DNA of 64,000 nucleotides from Coriobacteriia bacterium. Lineage in GTDB: Bacteria > Actinomycetota > Coriobacteriia > Coriobacteriales > UMGS124. The notes beneath the pieces are model-generated. The model saw nothing but the letters and a program-made list of their open reading frames with translations, ran no database searches and had not been told where the DNA came from. A program made the translations under genes and the position numbers. Location of the stretch: positions 9,943 through 73,942 of the forward strand of contig JAGZEG010000015.1 in assembly GCA_018368455.1 (NCBI GenBank). The letters run 5' to 3'. Shown piece by piece: positions 16,559-24,983 of the stretch (positions are counted from its first letter, which is position 1; each line of letters opens with the position of its first letter).

Positions 16559-17611
16559 ATGACCACGCCCTCGCCTGCGCCCGAAAGCGCCGCACCCCGT
16601 AAGCACATCCTCATCATCGCCACGGGCGGGACGATCGCCTCGACCGAGGACGGCAACGGACTCGCCCCCGCGCTCACCGGCGAGCAGCTCGCAGGCTACG
16701 TACCCGAGATAGCAAAGCTCTGCGAGTTCGACATCGTGCAACCCATGAACATCGACAGCACGAACATGCGCCCGCGCGACTGGATGCGCATCCGCGACGA
16801 GATCGTCACGCGCTACGACGCCTACGACGGCTTCGTCATCCTGCACGGCACCGACACGATGGCGTACACGGCCGCCGCGCTGTCCTACCTCATCCAGGGC
16901 AGCCCCAAGCCCATCGTGCTCACCGGCTCGCAGCGCCCCATGGCCAACCCGTTCACCGACGCCAAGCTCAACCTCTACCAGAGCATGCTCTACGCGACCG
17001 ACCCGCGCTCGCACGACGTGGCCGTCGTGTTCGGCGGCGAGGTCATCGCCGGCACGCGCGCCCGCAAGCAGCGCACGATGAGCTTCAACGCGTTCACGAG
17101 CGTCAACTTCCCGACGCTGGCACTCATCCGCGGCGAGCGCGTCGTGCGCGCGGGCATCGACCAGAGGCCGGCGCCCGAGGGGCTGCGCACCTTCGACCGG
17201 CTGAACGAGCGCGTGTTCGTGCTCAAGCTGACGCCCGAGGTGGGGCCCGGCATCTTCGAGCTGCTCAAGGCCGACTACGACGCCGTCATCGTCGAGACGT
17301 TCGGCATCGGCGGCATCCCCGAGCACGGCGAGGGCGACGGCCCCACGTTCGAGGAGGCCATCTTCGACTGGGTCGCGTCCGGGCGCACGGTCGTGCTGAC
17401 GACGCAGGTGCCCGAGGAGGGCTGCGACCTGGGCGTCTACGAGGTCGGGCGCGCCTACGCGGAGTGCCCCGCCATCCTGAAAGGCGCAGACATGACGACG
17501 GAGGCGCTCGTCGCCAAGACGATGTGGGCGCTCGGCCAGACGCGCGACCCCGAGGAAGTGCGCGCGCTGTTCTACCGGAGCGTCAACCACGACCGCATCG
17601 ACGCGGAGTAG
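16559..17611 (+). CDS. L-asparaginase (asparaginase/glutaminase family)
   Basis: The 350-residue protein starts at ATG 16559 with GGGAGG upstream; the frame is open further 5' but without a ribosome site. It hydrolyses L-asparagine to aspartate and ammonia. The first catalytic motif is IIATGGTIAST (Thr22 and Thr25 region), and the second is HGTDTMAYTAAAL with the conserved Thr-Asp pair. Downstream blocks such as VLTGSQRPM and FTDAKLNL also match the family. No signal peptide is visible, which favours a cytoplasmic enzyme. Length is typical. The gene appears monocistronic. Confidence 0.93.
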   Translation: MTTPSPAPESAAPRKHILIIATGGTIASTEDGNGLAPALTGEQLAGYVPEIAKLCEFDIVQPMNIDSTNMRPRDWMRIRDEIVTRYDAYDGFVILHGTDTMAYTAAALSYLIQGSPKPIVLTGSQRPMANPFTDAKLNLYQSMLYATDPRSHDVAVVFGGEVIAGTRARKQRTMSFNAFTSVNFPTLALIRGERVVRAGIDQRPAPEGLRTFDRLNERVFVLKLTPEVGPGIFELLKADYDAVIVETFGIGGIPEHGEGDGPTFEEAIFDWVASGRTVVLTTQVPEEGCDLGVYEVGRAYAECPAILKGADMTTEALVAKTMWALGQTRDPEEVRALFYRSVNHDRIDAE

Positions 17612-18129
17612 CGGCGGGGCTCGCCAGAAAGCGGGAGACCCAGCGCTGGGGCGTCGGGCTGGGATCGCCCTCGCGCGAATCCCCACGCCCCCACCGCTAA
17701 GAATTGACGGCTTGGCGACCCTTCCCGGACGCGCTTGCTATTTTTTGACGCTTGGGCGAGCCACTCGCAGAGAAACCCGGCCCTTTTGCCCCCCGTTGTG
17801 GCGGCCCCTGCGTCGCCTTTCGGCAAAAGCCCAGGTAACCACCTGGCCCATACGGGCCTTCTTCGCATGCGGCATCGCCAGACTGGCAATTCTTAGCAGC
17901 CGTCCTCGCAAGAGGTCGCCAAAGCGTCTTTTTCTAGCAATGGGGCCGCCTCGAGCCCTCTGTCCCGGTAATGTATCGGGCTAACCGGGTCAGCAAGGCC
18001 ACGCTCGTTCCTCCGAACCGCCCGTTCGCGACCTCTGGCGCGAAACATCGCCCCGTCAGGCTGCCCCGCACGCCTCGATGGCTACACTGGAGGCGCCCAC
18101 CCAGGCTCAACCAAATCGGGAGGTCCGCC
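17612..18129. other. Intergenic region with MITE-like element
   Basis: This 518-bp interval has no supported gene. It contains the MITE-like element at 17696-17897 and a putative -10 (TACACT, 18081-18086) for the M13 peptidase. A 90-codon frame at 17712-17984 lies mostly within the element and lacks a ribosome site. Confidence 0.6.
17696..17897. mobile_element. MITE-like element with 23-bp terminal inverted repeats
   Basis: The left end is GCTAAGAATTG followed by ACGGCTTGGCGA, and the inverted right end reads GCTAAGAATTG followed by CCAGTCTGGCGA: 19 of 23 positions match. The element is 202 bp and has an internal hairpin around CCAGGTAACCACCTGG. No transposase and no clear target-site duplication are visible, so its mobile nature is an inference. 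Confidence 0.5.
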
Positions 18130-20238
18130 ATGAGCATCGCCAGCCATCCCGCCCCATCCCTCCGCCGGGAAGCGCCCACAACGTCGCCGGCGCCCGAGGG
18201 CCTGACCCGCCGGACGTTCACCGGGCTGGGCGCCGCGCTCGCCGCAAGCGCCCTCGCGGCCGGTGCGGGCATCCCCAGCTCGCTTGCGCGCGCATCGGAG
18301 GCCGCAACCTCCTCGGGAGCCGACGCGGCCCCCTCGCCCGTGGACGACTTCTACGAGGCCGTCAACCACGATACCCTCGCCTCCTGGGAGATCCCCGCAG
18401 GCGAATCGCGCGTCTCCACGTTCACGAACCTGCGCGACAACGTGCGCGACGTGCTCGACGACCTCATCAGGACCGCGGCGACCAGCCCCGACCTCGACGA
18501 TCCCGACCTGCGCACCGTCGGCGCACTCTACGCGACCGGTACGGATGCCGAGACGCGCGACGCCAATGGCTTCGGCACGGTCACCGAATCCTGTCTGCGA
18601 GCCATCGAGCAGGCCCAGACTCCCACGGAGCTCCTGTCGTGCACGCTCGACGCCGCCCTGCAGGCAGGCAGCCTCTCCTTGCTCAGGTTCAACGTCGACC
18701 AGAATCCGCATGACGCCACGAAGCGGTGCCTGTCGCTCTGGACACCCGACCTCGGCCCCGAAAGGGAGGTCCTGCTCTCGGAAGACGAGGCGCTCAGGCG
18801 CGTCGTCGACGCCTACGAGGGCTTCGTCGCCCGCCTCTGGGAGATTCGCGGCGCAGGCAGCGAGGAGGCCCGAGCCATCGCCGCCGATGTCGTTGGGCTC
18901 ATGCGCGAGGTCGCCCCTTCGTCGCTGAGCGTCGCTCAACAGCACGACCCCTCCGCCACGACAAACCTGCTCACGCCGGGCGAGCTCTCGGAGCTGCTGG
19001 GTGGCGCGCTCGACGTCGCGTACTTCTGCGAGGCAACAGGCGCAGACCCCGACGCGCAGCTCAACGTCTGCGACGTCGGCGGGCTGCGGGCGATGGCGTC
19101 CCACCTCACCGACGAGGGGCTGCCCCTGCTCAAGAGGTACGCGCAGACGGTGCTGCTCGTCGACACCGCCAGCTATGCAAGCACGGAAGCGGAGGCAGCT
19201 AAGCGCGAGTACCTCATGGTCAGCGACGGCCTGACCGAGGCCCCGGAGGCAGAGCGCGACCTGCTCAACACCATCGAGGAGACGCTGGCGAAGCACGAGT
19301 GCTCGCGCCTCTTCTGCTCCGCCCGCTTTCCCGAGGCGGCCCGGCAGGACGTCGCAGACATGGCCGGCGACATCGTTGACGTGTTTGCCCGGCGCATCCA
19401 GGGGCTCGACTGGATGGGTCCCGACACGAAGGAGCGCGCCCTCAAGAAGCTCGACACGCTCAAGGTGCGCGCCGGGTATCCCGACACCTGGCCCCAGGAC
19501 TTCTACGACGATGAGGCGAGGCCGTCGTTCCCCGAAGAGGGCGGCGTCTTCGCAGACAACGCGGCGCGGCTTGGGGCGGCAGCGGTGCGCAACGACCTGG
19601 CCCTCCTCACCGATGAGAGCCGCGAGTTTGAGTGGTCCCCTACCCCCGCCACGGTCAACGCGTTCTACGAGCAGTCGGGCAACTCCATCACCATACTCGC
19701 CGGCATACTGCAGCCGCCGATCTACGACGTCACGGCGCCGCGCGAGCAGAACCTGGGCAGCATCGGGTCCACCATCGCCCACGAGATCAGCCACGCGTTC
19801 GACGCCAACGGCGCCCAGTACGACGAACTCGGCAACGTGAACAACTGGTGGACCGAGGCCGACTACGCGCACTTCCGGGAGCTGGCCGAGCACATGGCGG
19901 CGTACTACGACGGGTTCTCCGTGAACGGGCGGCAGATCCACGGCGAGCAGACGCTCAGCGAAAACATCGCCGACCTGGCCGGCATGTCGTGCGTTACGCA
20001 GATCGCCGTCGAGGAGGGGCTCGACCTCGGGGCGCTGTTCGAGGCGTACGGGCGGCAGTGGGCCACGAAGGGCACGGACGCGTGGCTGGCCGACCAGGTC
20101 GCGACAGACGTCCACTCGCCCGCGAAGGTGCGGGTCAACGCCGTGCTGAGCGCGCTTGACGAGTTCTACGAGACGTTCGGCGTGACCGAGGGCGACGGCA
20201 TGTGGCAGGATCCCGAGAGCCGGCCGAAGATCTGGTAG
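18130..20238 (+). CDS. Tat-exported M13-family zinc metallopeptidase (neprilysin/PepO type)
   Basis: The 702-residue protein starts at ATG 18130 after GGGAGG. A twin-arginine signal (LTRRTFTGLGAAL) lies at about residues 24-50. The N-terminal M13 domain begins with DDFYEAVNHDTL. The C-terminal peptidase has NAFY, the zinc motif HEISH (His551, Glu552, His555) and the third ligand in ENIADLAG (Glu611). These residues define an active extracytoplasmic oligopeptidase. M13 enzymes in Gram-positive bacteria are usually cytoplasmic or membrane-anchored, so Tat export is notable. A hairpin terminator follows, and the LuxR gene converges from the other side. Confidence 0.94.
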   Translation: MSIASHPAPSLRREAPTTSPAPEGLTRRTFTGLGAALAASALAAGAGIPSSLARASEAATSSGADAAPSPVDDFYEAVNHDTLASWEIPAGESRVSTFTNLRDNVRDVLDDLIRTAATSPDLDDPDLRTVGALYATGTDAETRDANGFGTVTESCLRAIEQAQTPTELLSCTLDAALQAGSLSLLRFNVDQNPHDATKRCLSLWTPDLGPEREVLLSEDEALRRVVDAYEGFVARLWEIRGAGSEEARAIAADVVGLMREVAPSSLSVAQQHDPSATTNLLTPGELSELLGGALDVAYFCEATGADPDAQLNVCDVGGLRAMASHLTDEGLPLLKRYAQTVLLVDTASYASTEAEAAKREYLMVSDGLTEAPEAERDLLNTIEETLAKHECSRLFCSARFPEAARQDVADMAGDIVDVFARRIQGLDWMGPDTKERALKKLDTLKVRAGYPDTWPQDFYDDEARPSFPEEGGVFADNAARLGAAAVRNDLALLTDESREFEWSPTPATVNAFYEQSGNSITILAGILQPPIYDVTAPREQNLGSIGSTIAHEISHAFDANGAQYDELGNVNNWWTEADYAHFRELAEHMAAYYDGFSVNGRQIHGEQTLSENIADLAGMSCVTQIAVEEGLDLGALFEAYGRQWATKGTDAWLADQVATDVHSPAKVRVNAVLSALDEFYETFGVTEGDGMWQDPESRPKIW

Positions 20239-20262
20239 GCGCAGGGGCAGAGCGTCTGGGAC

Positions 20263-20306
20263 AGCGGGGCGCACCTGGCATCCAGGCTGGGGGCGCCCCG
20301 CTTTTT
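20263..20306 (+). terminator. Terminator after M13 peptidase, part of a three-arm structure
   Basis: GCGGGGCGC (from 20264) pairs with GGCGCCCCGC (20292-20301) and is followed by TTTTT. The same right arm can pair instead with GCGGGGCGCCC at about 20312-20323, forming a hairpin that serves the convergent minus-strand gene. Confidence 0.75.
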
Positions 20307-20333
20307 GGAGGGCGGGGCGCCCGTCGCAGCCCG

Positions 20334-21935
20334 CTACTCCTCCTCGGGAAGCGGCTCGGCCTCCACGAGGTCGATGAGCTCCTGCTGGCGGTGAACCCCC
20401 AGCTTGGCGTAGATGTGCCCCATGTGCGTGCGCGCCGTGCCCTCGGCGATGTTGAGCTCGCGCGAGATCACGCCCAGCGTTCGGCCGCGCGCGATCAGCA
20501 CGAACACGTCGCGCTCGCGAGGCGTCAGGTCGTAGCGCCGCGCCACGGCCTCGCAGCGCACCGCGAGCCCGCCGTCGCCCTCGCCGGCCCGACCCGCGCC
20601 CGCGCCCCGGGCGCCCGAGCGCGAGGCGCCCACTTTCGACAGCGTACCCTCGGGCAGCACGAGCACGACGAGCAGGACGAGCGCCAGGATGCTCACCATC
20701 GAGAACGCCGAGATGTCCAGCTCGCCGGAGAGCAGCCGGGCCGCCGTCGCGCGGCTGATCATCGTGCCGAACGCCATGCCCGCGTACGTGCACGCCACGC
20801 CCCAGCCGAACGTCGCGACCGGCCGGCGGCCGCCCGTGCGCACCACGCCCACGAGCATCGCCCAGAACAGCACGTCGAAAAACTCGTAGCCCGCCGTGAT
20901 CACGAAGATGGACTCGAGCGTGAAGCGGTCCATGAACAGCGTGAGGATCACGAAGCCCGCCACCATGAGCGGCAGCGACAGCCGGTAGACCATCATCGTG
21001 TCGAACCGCTTGCCCAAAACCAGCACGAGCGCCATGAACAGCACGCCCACGGCCAGGATGGCAAGGAACATGTAGTTGGCCTCGAAGAACGCCGGCGTGC
21101 TCGCGTCGACCCCCGCGGGGAACGAGTCGAGGCAGCGCCCGATGAGCGAGAACACCGCGATGGACGCCATGAGCCGCACGAGCGTCGTCGACGCCACGGG
21201 GTTGCCCGCCTCGCCCGGGACGCTGGCCAGCACGGCGGCATCGGCGGGCTGGGGGCGCAGGCTGAGCACGAGCGAGCCCGCCTCGCCGCGGTTGGTGCAC
21301 AGCAGCGCTATGGAGAGCAGCGGGGCCACGTAGACGCAGGCCTCAACGGCAGCGTCGGGCAGCGCCATCATCACGAGCGCCGTCACGATGGCCGCCGCCG
21401 GCGCCGCGAGCAGGGCGAGCCGCATGCTGTGCCGCACGAAGCGCTCGCCCCAGAGCACCTGCAGGATGCCCGAGGCCGCGCCCGCCAGCGCGAACGCCGC
21501 GACCTGCGCCGGCGCGGCCGCAAGCGCCCCCGCGAGCGCCATGGCGGCAAGGCTCAGGACGACGAGGCCCAGCGAGGCGTAGTTGAGCCGCGCGAGGCCC
21601 TGCGGCGAGTCGAACAGCCGCGTGCCGAGCAGGGCCGCGACGCACGTGGCGGCCGCGCCCGCGAGCAGGTAGATCTGATCGAGCTGGAAGGCGCCGCCCC
21701 CCGCAAGCTCGAAGCCGCCGGCGAAGGCCATCGTGCTGACGACCCACACGCGGCACAGGCCGAAGCCCAGCGCAAGGACGAGCAGCTCGAATAGGGGAAT
21801 GCGCGGGCGCGCGGAGGAGGCGTCGCGCGGAGACTCGGACGCGTCCGCCGGGATCGAGTCGGTGCCCGCCGCCGTCGCGACCGCTGCGGCCAAGCCGCCC
21901 ATACCCGACGCTCGCTTTGCTCTCTGCGCTGTCAC
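20334..21935 (-). CDS. LuxR-family regulator with multi-pass membrane domain (1)
   Basis: The favoured start is GTG 21935, which has GGGGGAG seven bases upstream; ATG 21902 is an alternative, and the longer open frame lacks a ribosome site. This gives about 533 residues. Residues about 50-430 are about a dozen hydrophobic segments resembling an MFS-like membrane domain. The C-terminal 65 residues are a LuxR helix-turn-helix (YDLTPRERDVFVLIARGR, then NIAEGTARTHMGHIYAKLGV). Proteins of this architecture are abundant in Eggerthellaceae and are thought to sense a small molecule in the membrane. It is divergent from the flavoprotein reductase at 22412, the likely target. Confidence 0.88.
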   Translation of the reverse strand: MTAQRAKRASGMGGLAAAVATAAGTDSIPADASESPRDASSARPRIPLFELLVLALGFGLCRVWVVSTMAFAGGFELAGGGAFQLDQIYLLAGAAATCVAALLGTRLFDSPQGLARLNYASLGLVVLSLAAMALAGALAAAPAQVAAFALAGAASGILQVLWGERFVRHSMRLALLAAPAAAIVTALVMMALPDAAVEACVYVAPLLSIALLCTNRGEAGSLVLSLRPQPADAAVLASVPGEAGNPVASTTLVRLMASIAVFSLIGRCLDSFPAGVDASTPAFFEANYMFLAILAVGVLFMALVLVLGKRFDTMMVYRLSLPLMVAGFVILTLFMDRFTLESIFVITAGYEFFDVLFWAMLVGVVRTGGRRPVATFGWGVACTYAGMAFGTMISRATAARLLSGELDISAFSMVSILALVLLVVLVLPEGTLSKVGASRSGARGAGAGRAGEGDGGLAVRCEAVARRYDLTPRERDVFVLIARGRTLGVISRELNIAEGTARTHMGHIYAKLGVHRQQELIDLVEAEPLPEEE

Positions 21936-22411
21936 GGCCACGCTCCCCCGATGCTCGACATTCCACCCGCAAGCGGCGCCGGTGATCTTCTCCCCCGAGA
22001 ACGAAACGCCGCTCGTCAATGCCACGCTGCCGCCCATTGTCGCACGCGCGAGACGGTTGTGGGGCGCCAATCACGCGGAAGGTTTGGCTAACAGGCGCGT
22101 ACGGCTCGGACGGGCGGACGCCCGGCATCGGGGCGCCTTGGAGGCCGGTGCGAGCCACGCGCCGCCCGCCGCCTACCGACCGCAGAGCGCCCCCTCCCTT
22201 GTTTGCGCAGCTCACGGGGGTCTACGACGATGGATATGATACCGGTCTCGCCCGAAATACGACGCCGCGCCGCTTGGCCACCCGAGCCTGGAGCGGCATT
22301 GTTGGAGCCAGCTCGCCGCCTGGGCGAGCATCTGAGCGTCCGGTTCCCGCACGCCGCGAGGCCCGCGAGTTCCTCGGACAGACGCAACGCAAGGAAAGGG
22401 GTACGTTAGCT
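21936..22411. other. Divergent promoter region, LuxR 1 / flavoprotein reductase 1
   Basis: This 476-bp interval should hold both promoters. A plus-strand TATGAT hexamer at 22235-22240 is the best -10 candidate for the reductase, though no matching -35 is visible. I see no gene here. Confidence 0.45.
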
Positions 22412-24076
22412 ATGAGCAACGACATCTCCCGCCGCAACTTCGTCAAGGGTGCCGGCTGCGCCGCCGGTGCCGCCGCGCTGGCCGGTGCCGGCATGGCGAT
22501 GGCCGACGAGAAGGCCTCGGCCGCGGCCGACAAGCCCGCCGCGGGCATCCCCGAGACGTGGGACTACGAGTGCGACCTGCTCGTCATCGGCTACGGCGGC
22601 GCCGGCATGTGGGCGTCGCTCATCGGCGCCGACGAGTGCGGCCAGGAGGTCCTCATCCTCGAGAAGGCCCCCGTCGAGGGCGGCGGCAACTCGCGCATCA
22701 ACAACGGCGAGTGGACCATCATCCCCGAGGACAAGAAGGAGGTCTTCAAGGAGTACCTCACGACGTTCTCCAAGGGTGCCATCCCCGCCGAGATGGCTGA
22801 CGCGTGGGTCGAGGAGTGCGCGCGCAACACCGAGTACGCCGACAAGTACGGCATGACGTACACGATCGTCGACACGGCCCTGGCCGGCGCCATCCCCGAG
22901 TACTACAAGCTCGACGAGTCCAAGTTCGCCGGCTGCCAGCGCCTGAGCTCCGTCGAGGGCTTCGGCATGAAGACGTTCCACGAGCTCGACGCCAAGCGCG
23001 AGGAGCTCGGCGCCAAGATCATGTTCGACTGCCACGACGAGTCTCTCATCCAGGACCCGACGACCCGCGAGATCCTGGGCGCCTACACGCTCATCGGCTC
23101 CGACGAGACGCCGAAGGCCGTCAAGGCGCGCAAGGGCGTCATCATGACGTGCGGCGGCTTCGAGTTCAACGAGGAGCTCAAGAACAAGTACCTCAAGATC
23201 TACCCGTTCAAGTTCGAGGGCTGGCGCTTCAACACCGGCGACGGCATCAAGATGGTCCAGGACGTGGGCGCCAACCTGTGGCACATGGACAACGTCATCT
23301 CCATGACGGCCATGTACACGCGTGACCCCGAGAACGACTTCTCCGTCCTGTGCTTCTGCCCCGGCTACTCCATGATCTGGGTCAACCGTCTGGGCAAGCG
23401 CTTCGTCGACGAGAACAACACCGGCTCGCCCCACAACGGCTGGCACACGCTCATGTCGTTCTCCGACGCCATCTGCGACTTCGACCGCATCCCGACGTGG
23501 TGCGTGTTCGACGAGGCCACGTTCACGGCCGGCAAGATGGGCACGAGCCAGGGCGACTCGTTCGAGTGCGGCAACTTCGCGAGCGACCTGCCCGACGAGC
23601 TGCGCGACTGGGACGGCTGGAGCCAGGACAACCAGGCCGAGGTCGACAAGGGCTGGATCATCAAGGCCGACACGATCGACGAGCTCGCGGCCAAGATGAA
23701 GGAGTGGGACTCCTGGATGGACGCTGAGACGCTTAAGGCGACCATCGCCGAGTACAACGGCTTCTGCGCCGACGGCAAGGACGCGCGCTTCGACCGTGAG
23801 CCCCAGACGCTCATCCCGATCGCCGACCAGGGCCCCTACTACGCCTACGCCATCTACCCGGGCAGCTGCTCCACGCTGGGCGGCCCCGAGAAGAACACGA
23901 ACGGCCAGGTGCTCGATCCCGCCGGCAACCCGATCCCGCGCCTGTACGCGGCCGGCTGCTTCGGCAACTTCCAGGATCACAGCTACGGCATCACCGGCGG
24001 CAACAACGCCGAGAACATGGTGTGGGGCCGCATCTGCGCCCGCCACGCCTCCTCGCTGGAGAACTGGGACGCGTAA
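22412..24076 (+). CDS. Tat-exported FAD-dependent reductase, fumarate/urocanate-reductase superfamily (1)
   Basis: The 554-residue protein starts at ATG 22412 after AAGGAAAGGGG. It has a twin-arginine signal (SRRNFVKGAG), the FAD dinucleotide fold (DLLVIGYGGAGMWA, about 56-68), the second FAD contact GKRFVDEN, and a C-terminal ITGGNNAENMVWG that closes the FAD site. It is FAD_binding_2 family, predicted to use an extracytoplasmic electron donor to reduce an alkene or similar acceptor. It has no FMN-binding or haem domain, so its electrons must come from a separate partner. The substrate cannot be read from sequence. It is divergent from LuxR 1. Confidence 0.88.
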   Translation: MSNDISRRNFVKGAGCAAGAAALAGAGMAMADEKASAAADKPAAGIPETWDYECDLLVIGYGGAGMWASLIGADECGQEVLILEKAPVEGGGNSRINNGEWTIIPEDKKEVFKEYLTTFSKGAIPAEMADAWVEECARNTEYADKYGMTYTIVDTALAGAIPEYYKLDESKFAGCQRLSSVEGFGMKTFHELDAKREELGAKIMFDCHDESLIQDPTTREILGAYTLIGSDETPKAVKARKGVIMTCGGFEFNEELKNKYLKIYPFKFEGWRFNTGDGIKMVQDVGANLWHMDNVISMTAMYTRDPENDFSVLCFCPGYSMIWVNRLGKRFVDENNTGSPHNGWHTLMSFSDAICDFDRIPTWCVFDEATFTAGKMGTSQGDSFECGNFASDLPDELRDWDGWSQDNQAEVDKGWIIKADTIDELAAKMKEWDSWMDAETLKATIAEYNGFCADGKDARFDREPQTLIPIADQGPYYAYAIYPGSCSTLGGPEKNTNGQVLDPAGNPIPRLYAAGCFGNFQDHSYGITGGNNAENMVWGRICARHASSLENWDA

Positions 24077-24090
24077 GGTCTCGTCCTGAC

Positions 24091-24132
24091 GGCGCGCGCT
24101 CGGGGCTCAACGGCGCCCGGGCGCGCGCCTTT
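24091..24132 (+). terminator. Terminator-like hairpin after flavoprotein reductase 1
   Basis: GGCGCGCGC (24091-24099) pairs with GCGCGCGCC (24121-24129), followed by only TTT. Moderate candidate. Confidence 0.45.
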
Positions 24133-24228
24133 GCCATGCGGCCTGCGGGCCGAACGCGCCACCTGCGATGATCACGCGGGCGCGGGGCCGCTCTCCCCCG
24201 AGGCGCCCCGCACGGCCCGCTGACCACG

Positions 24229-24262
24229 AGCCCCGTCGCCTCCCCCGGGCGGCGGGGCTTTT
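24229..24262 (+). terminator. Rho-independent terminator
   Basis: AGCCCCGTCGCC pairs with GGCGGCGGGGCT around a short CCCCCG loop and is followed by TTTTT. This is a strong candidate for the end of the reductase 1 transcript. Confidence 0.75.
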
Positions 24263-24518
24263 TGCGTGCGCGAGCGGCGGGCGGCGACGAGGGCCCCAGG
24301 GAGCCGAGAAGCTTGCGAGGAAGCGGGTCCTCGCGCGAGCGGCGGGCGGCAGGGGCTCGCGGGGCAGCAAGACCCGAAGGGTCGGAAGGCCCGCGGCGCG
24401 GCGGGAGGGCAGGGCGGGGCGCGCAGAGCGGCAAGGTCTTGCGCGCGGCGGGGGTCCCAGGGGCTTGGCGGGCGCTCTCCGGCAGGTGCGTAGGCCCCGC
24501 GCAGGCCCCGATTTGGCA

Positions 24519-24743
24519 AAAGTGCGCGGCTCTTGGCCATCGGCTGTACTTTTCCAGCAGAAGTGCGCGGCTCTTGGCCCTCGCGGGGCGCCATCACCGC
24601 CCAGCGATCCCCTCGCCGCGGCAAAACCGCAGGTAGCGAATCGGCATGTTTTCGCGAGCCGGCGTCGTGAGCCCTCGCCGCACGGAAGAAACGCGCACTT
24701 CTGCCCGATCGGTGCAGCGCGTTTCCAAGAGAAGCGCACTTTC
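24519..24743. repeat. Family-2 nested inverted-repeat element, copy 1
   Basis: AAGTGCGCGGCTCTTGGCC occurs twice (24520-24538 and 24561-24579). Both copies have inverted partners, GAAGAAACGCGCACTTC (about 24685-24701) and CCAAGAGAAGCGCACTTT (24724-24741), in nested order. The same architecture recurs at 46392-46593. Confidence 0.65.
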
Positions 24744-24983
24744 GCAGTTTTTAGGCGCCCGGCCGCCCACAAAGATGACACCTCGCAAGAAAAGGCCTCG
24801 TGAAAGGCGGCGTTTTGCTGCCGAAGCGGCCGGCCGGCCCGGATCCCGTGGCCGGGGCGCCCGGACAACGGGTAGAATGGGGAGACTTCTGCGCTTTGGG
24901 AGTCCCGCGACTTTCATACCGCCGGGACATCCGAAGGCACGGAAAACGACGCAGCTCAAACACAGACGCAGGGCGAGGCATTC

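Larger units (their letters stand above)
24077..24983. other. Long intergenic region rich in hairpins
   Basis: About 900 bp without a supported gene. It contains two terminator-like hairpins (24091-24132, 24229-24262), a family-2 nested palindrome (24519-24743), and a TAGAAT -10 candidate near 24874 for the NlpC/P60 gene. Overlapping frames on both strands lack ribosome sites and reflect GC-rich symmetrical DNA. Confidence 0.65.

Noticed and set aside
17712..17984. 90-codon ORF in the MITE-like region
   Set aside because: It lies mainly inside the inverted-repeat element, with no ribosome site.
18082..21300. 1,072-codon minus-strand ORF
   Set aside because: It spans the reverse strand of the M13 peptidase and another frame of LuxR 1, both of which have clear domains. 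Composition is Arg/Gly/Val/His-rich.
22406..24046. 546-codon minus-strand ORF
   Set aside because: Antisense to flavoprotein reductase 1, which has Tat and FAD motifs.
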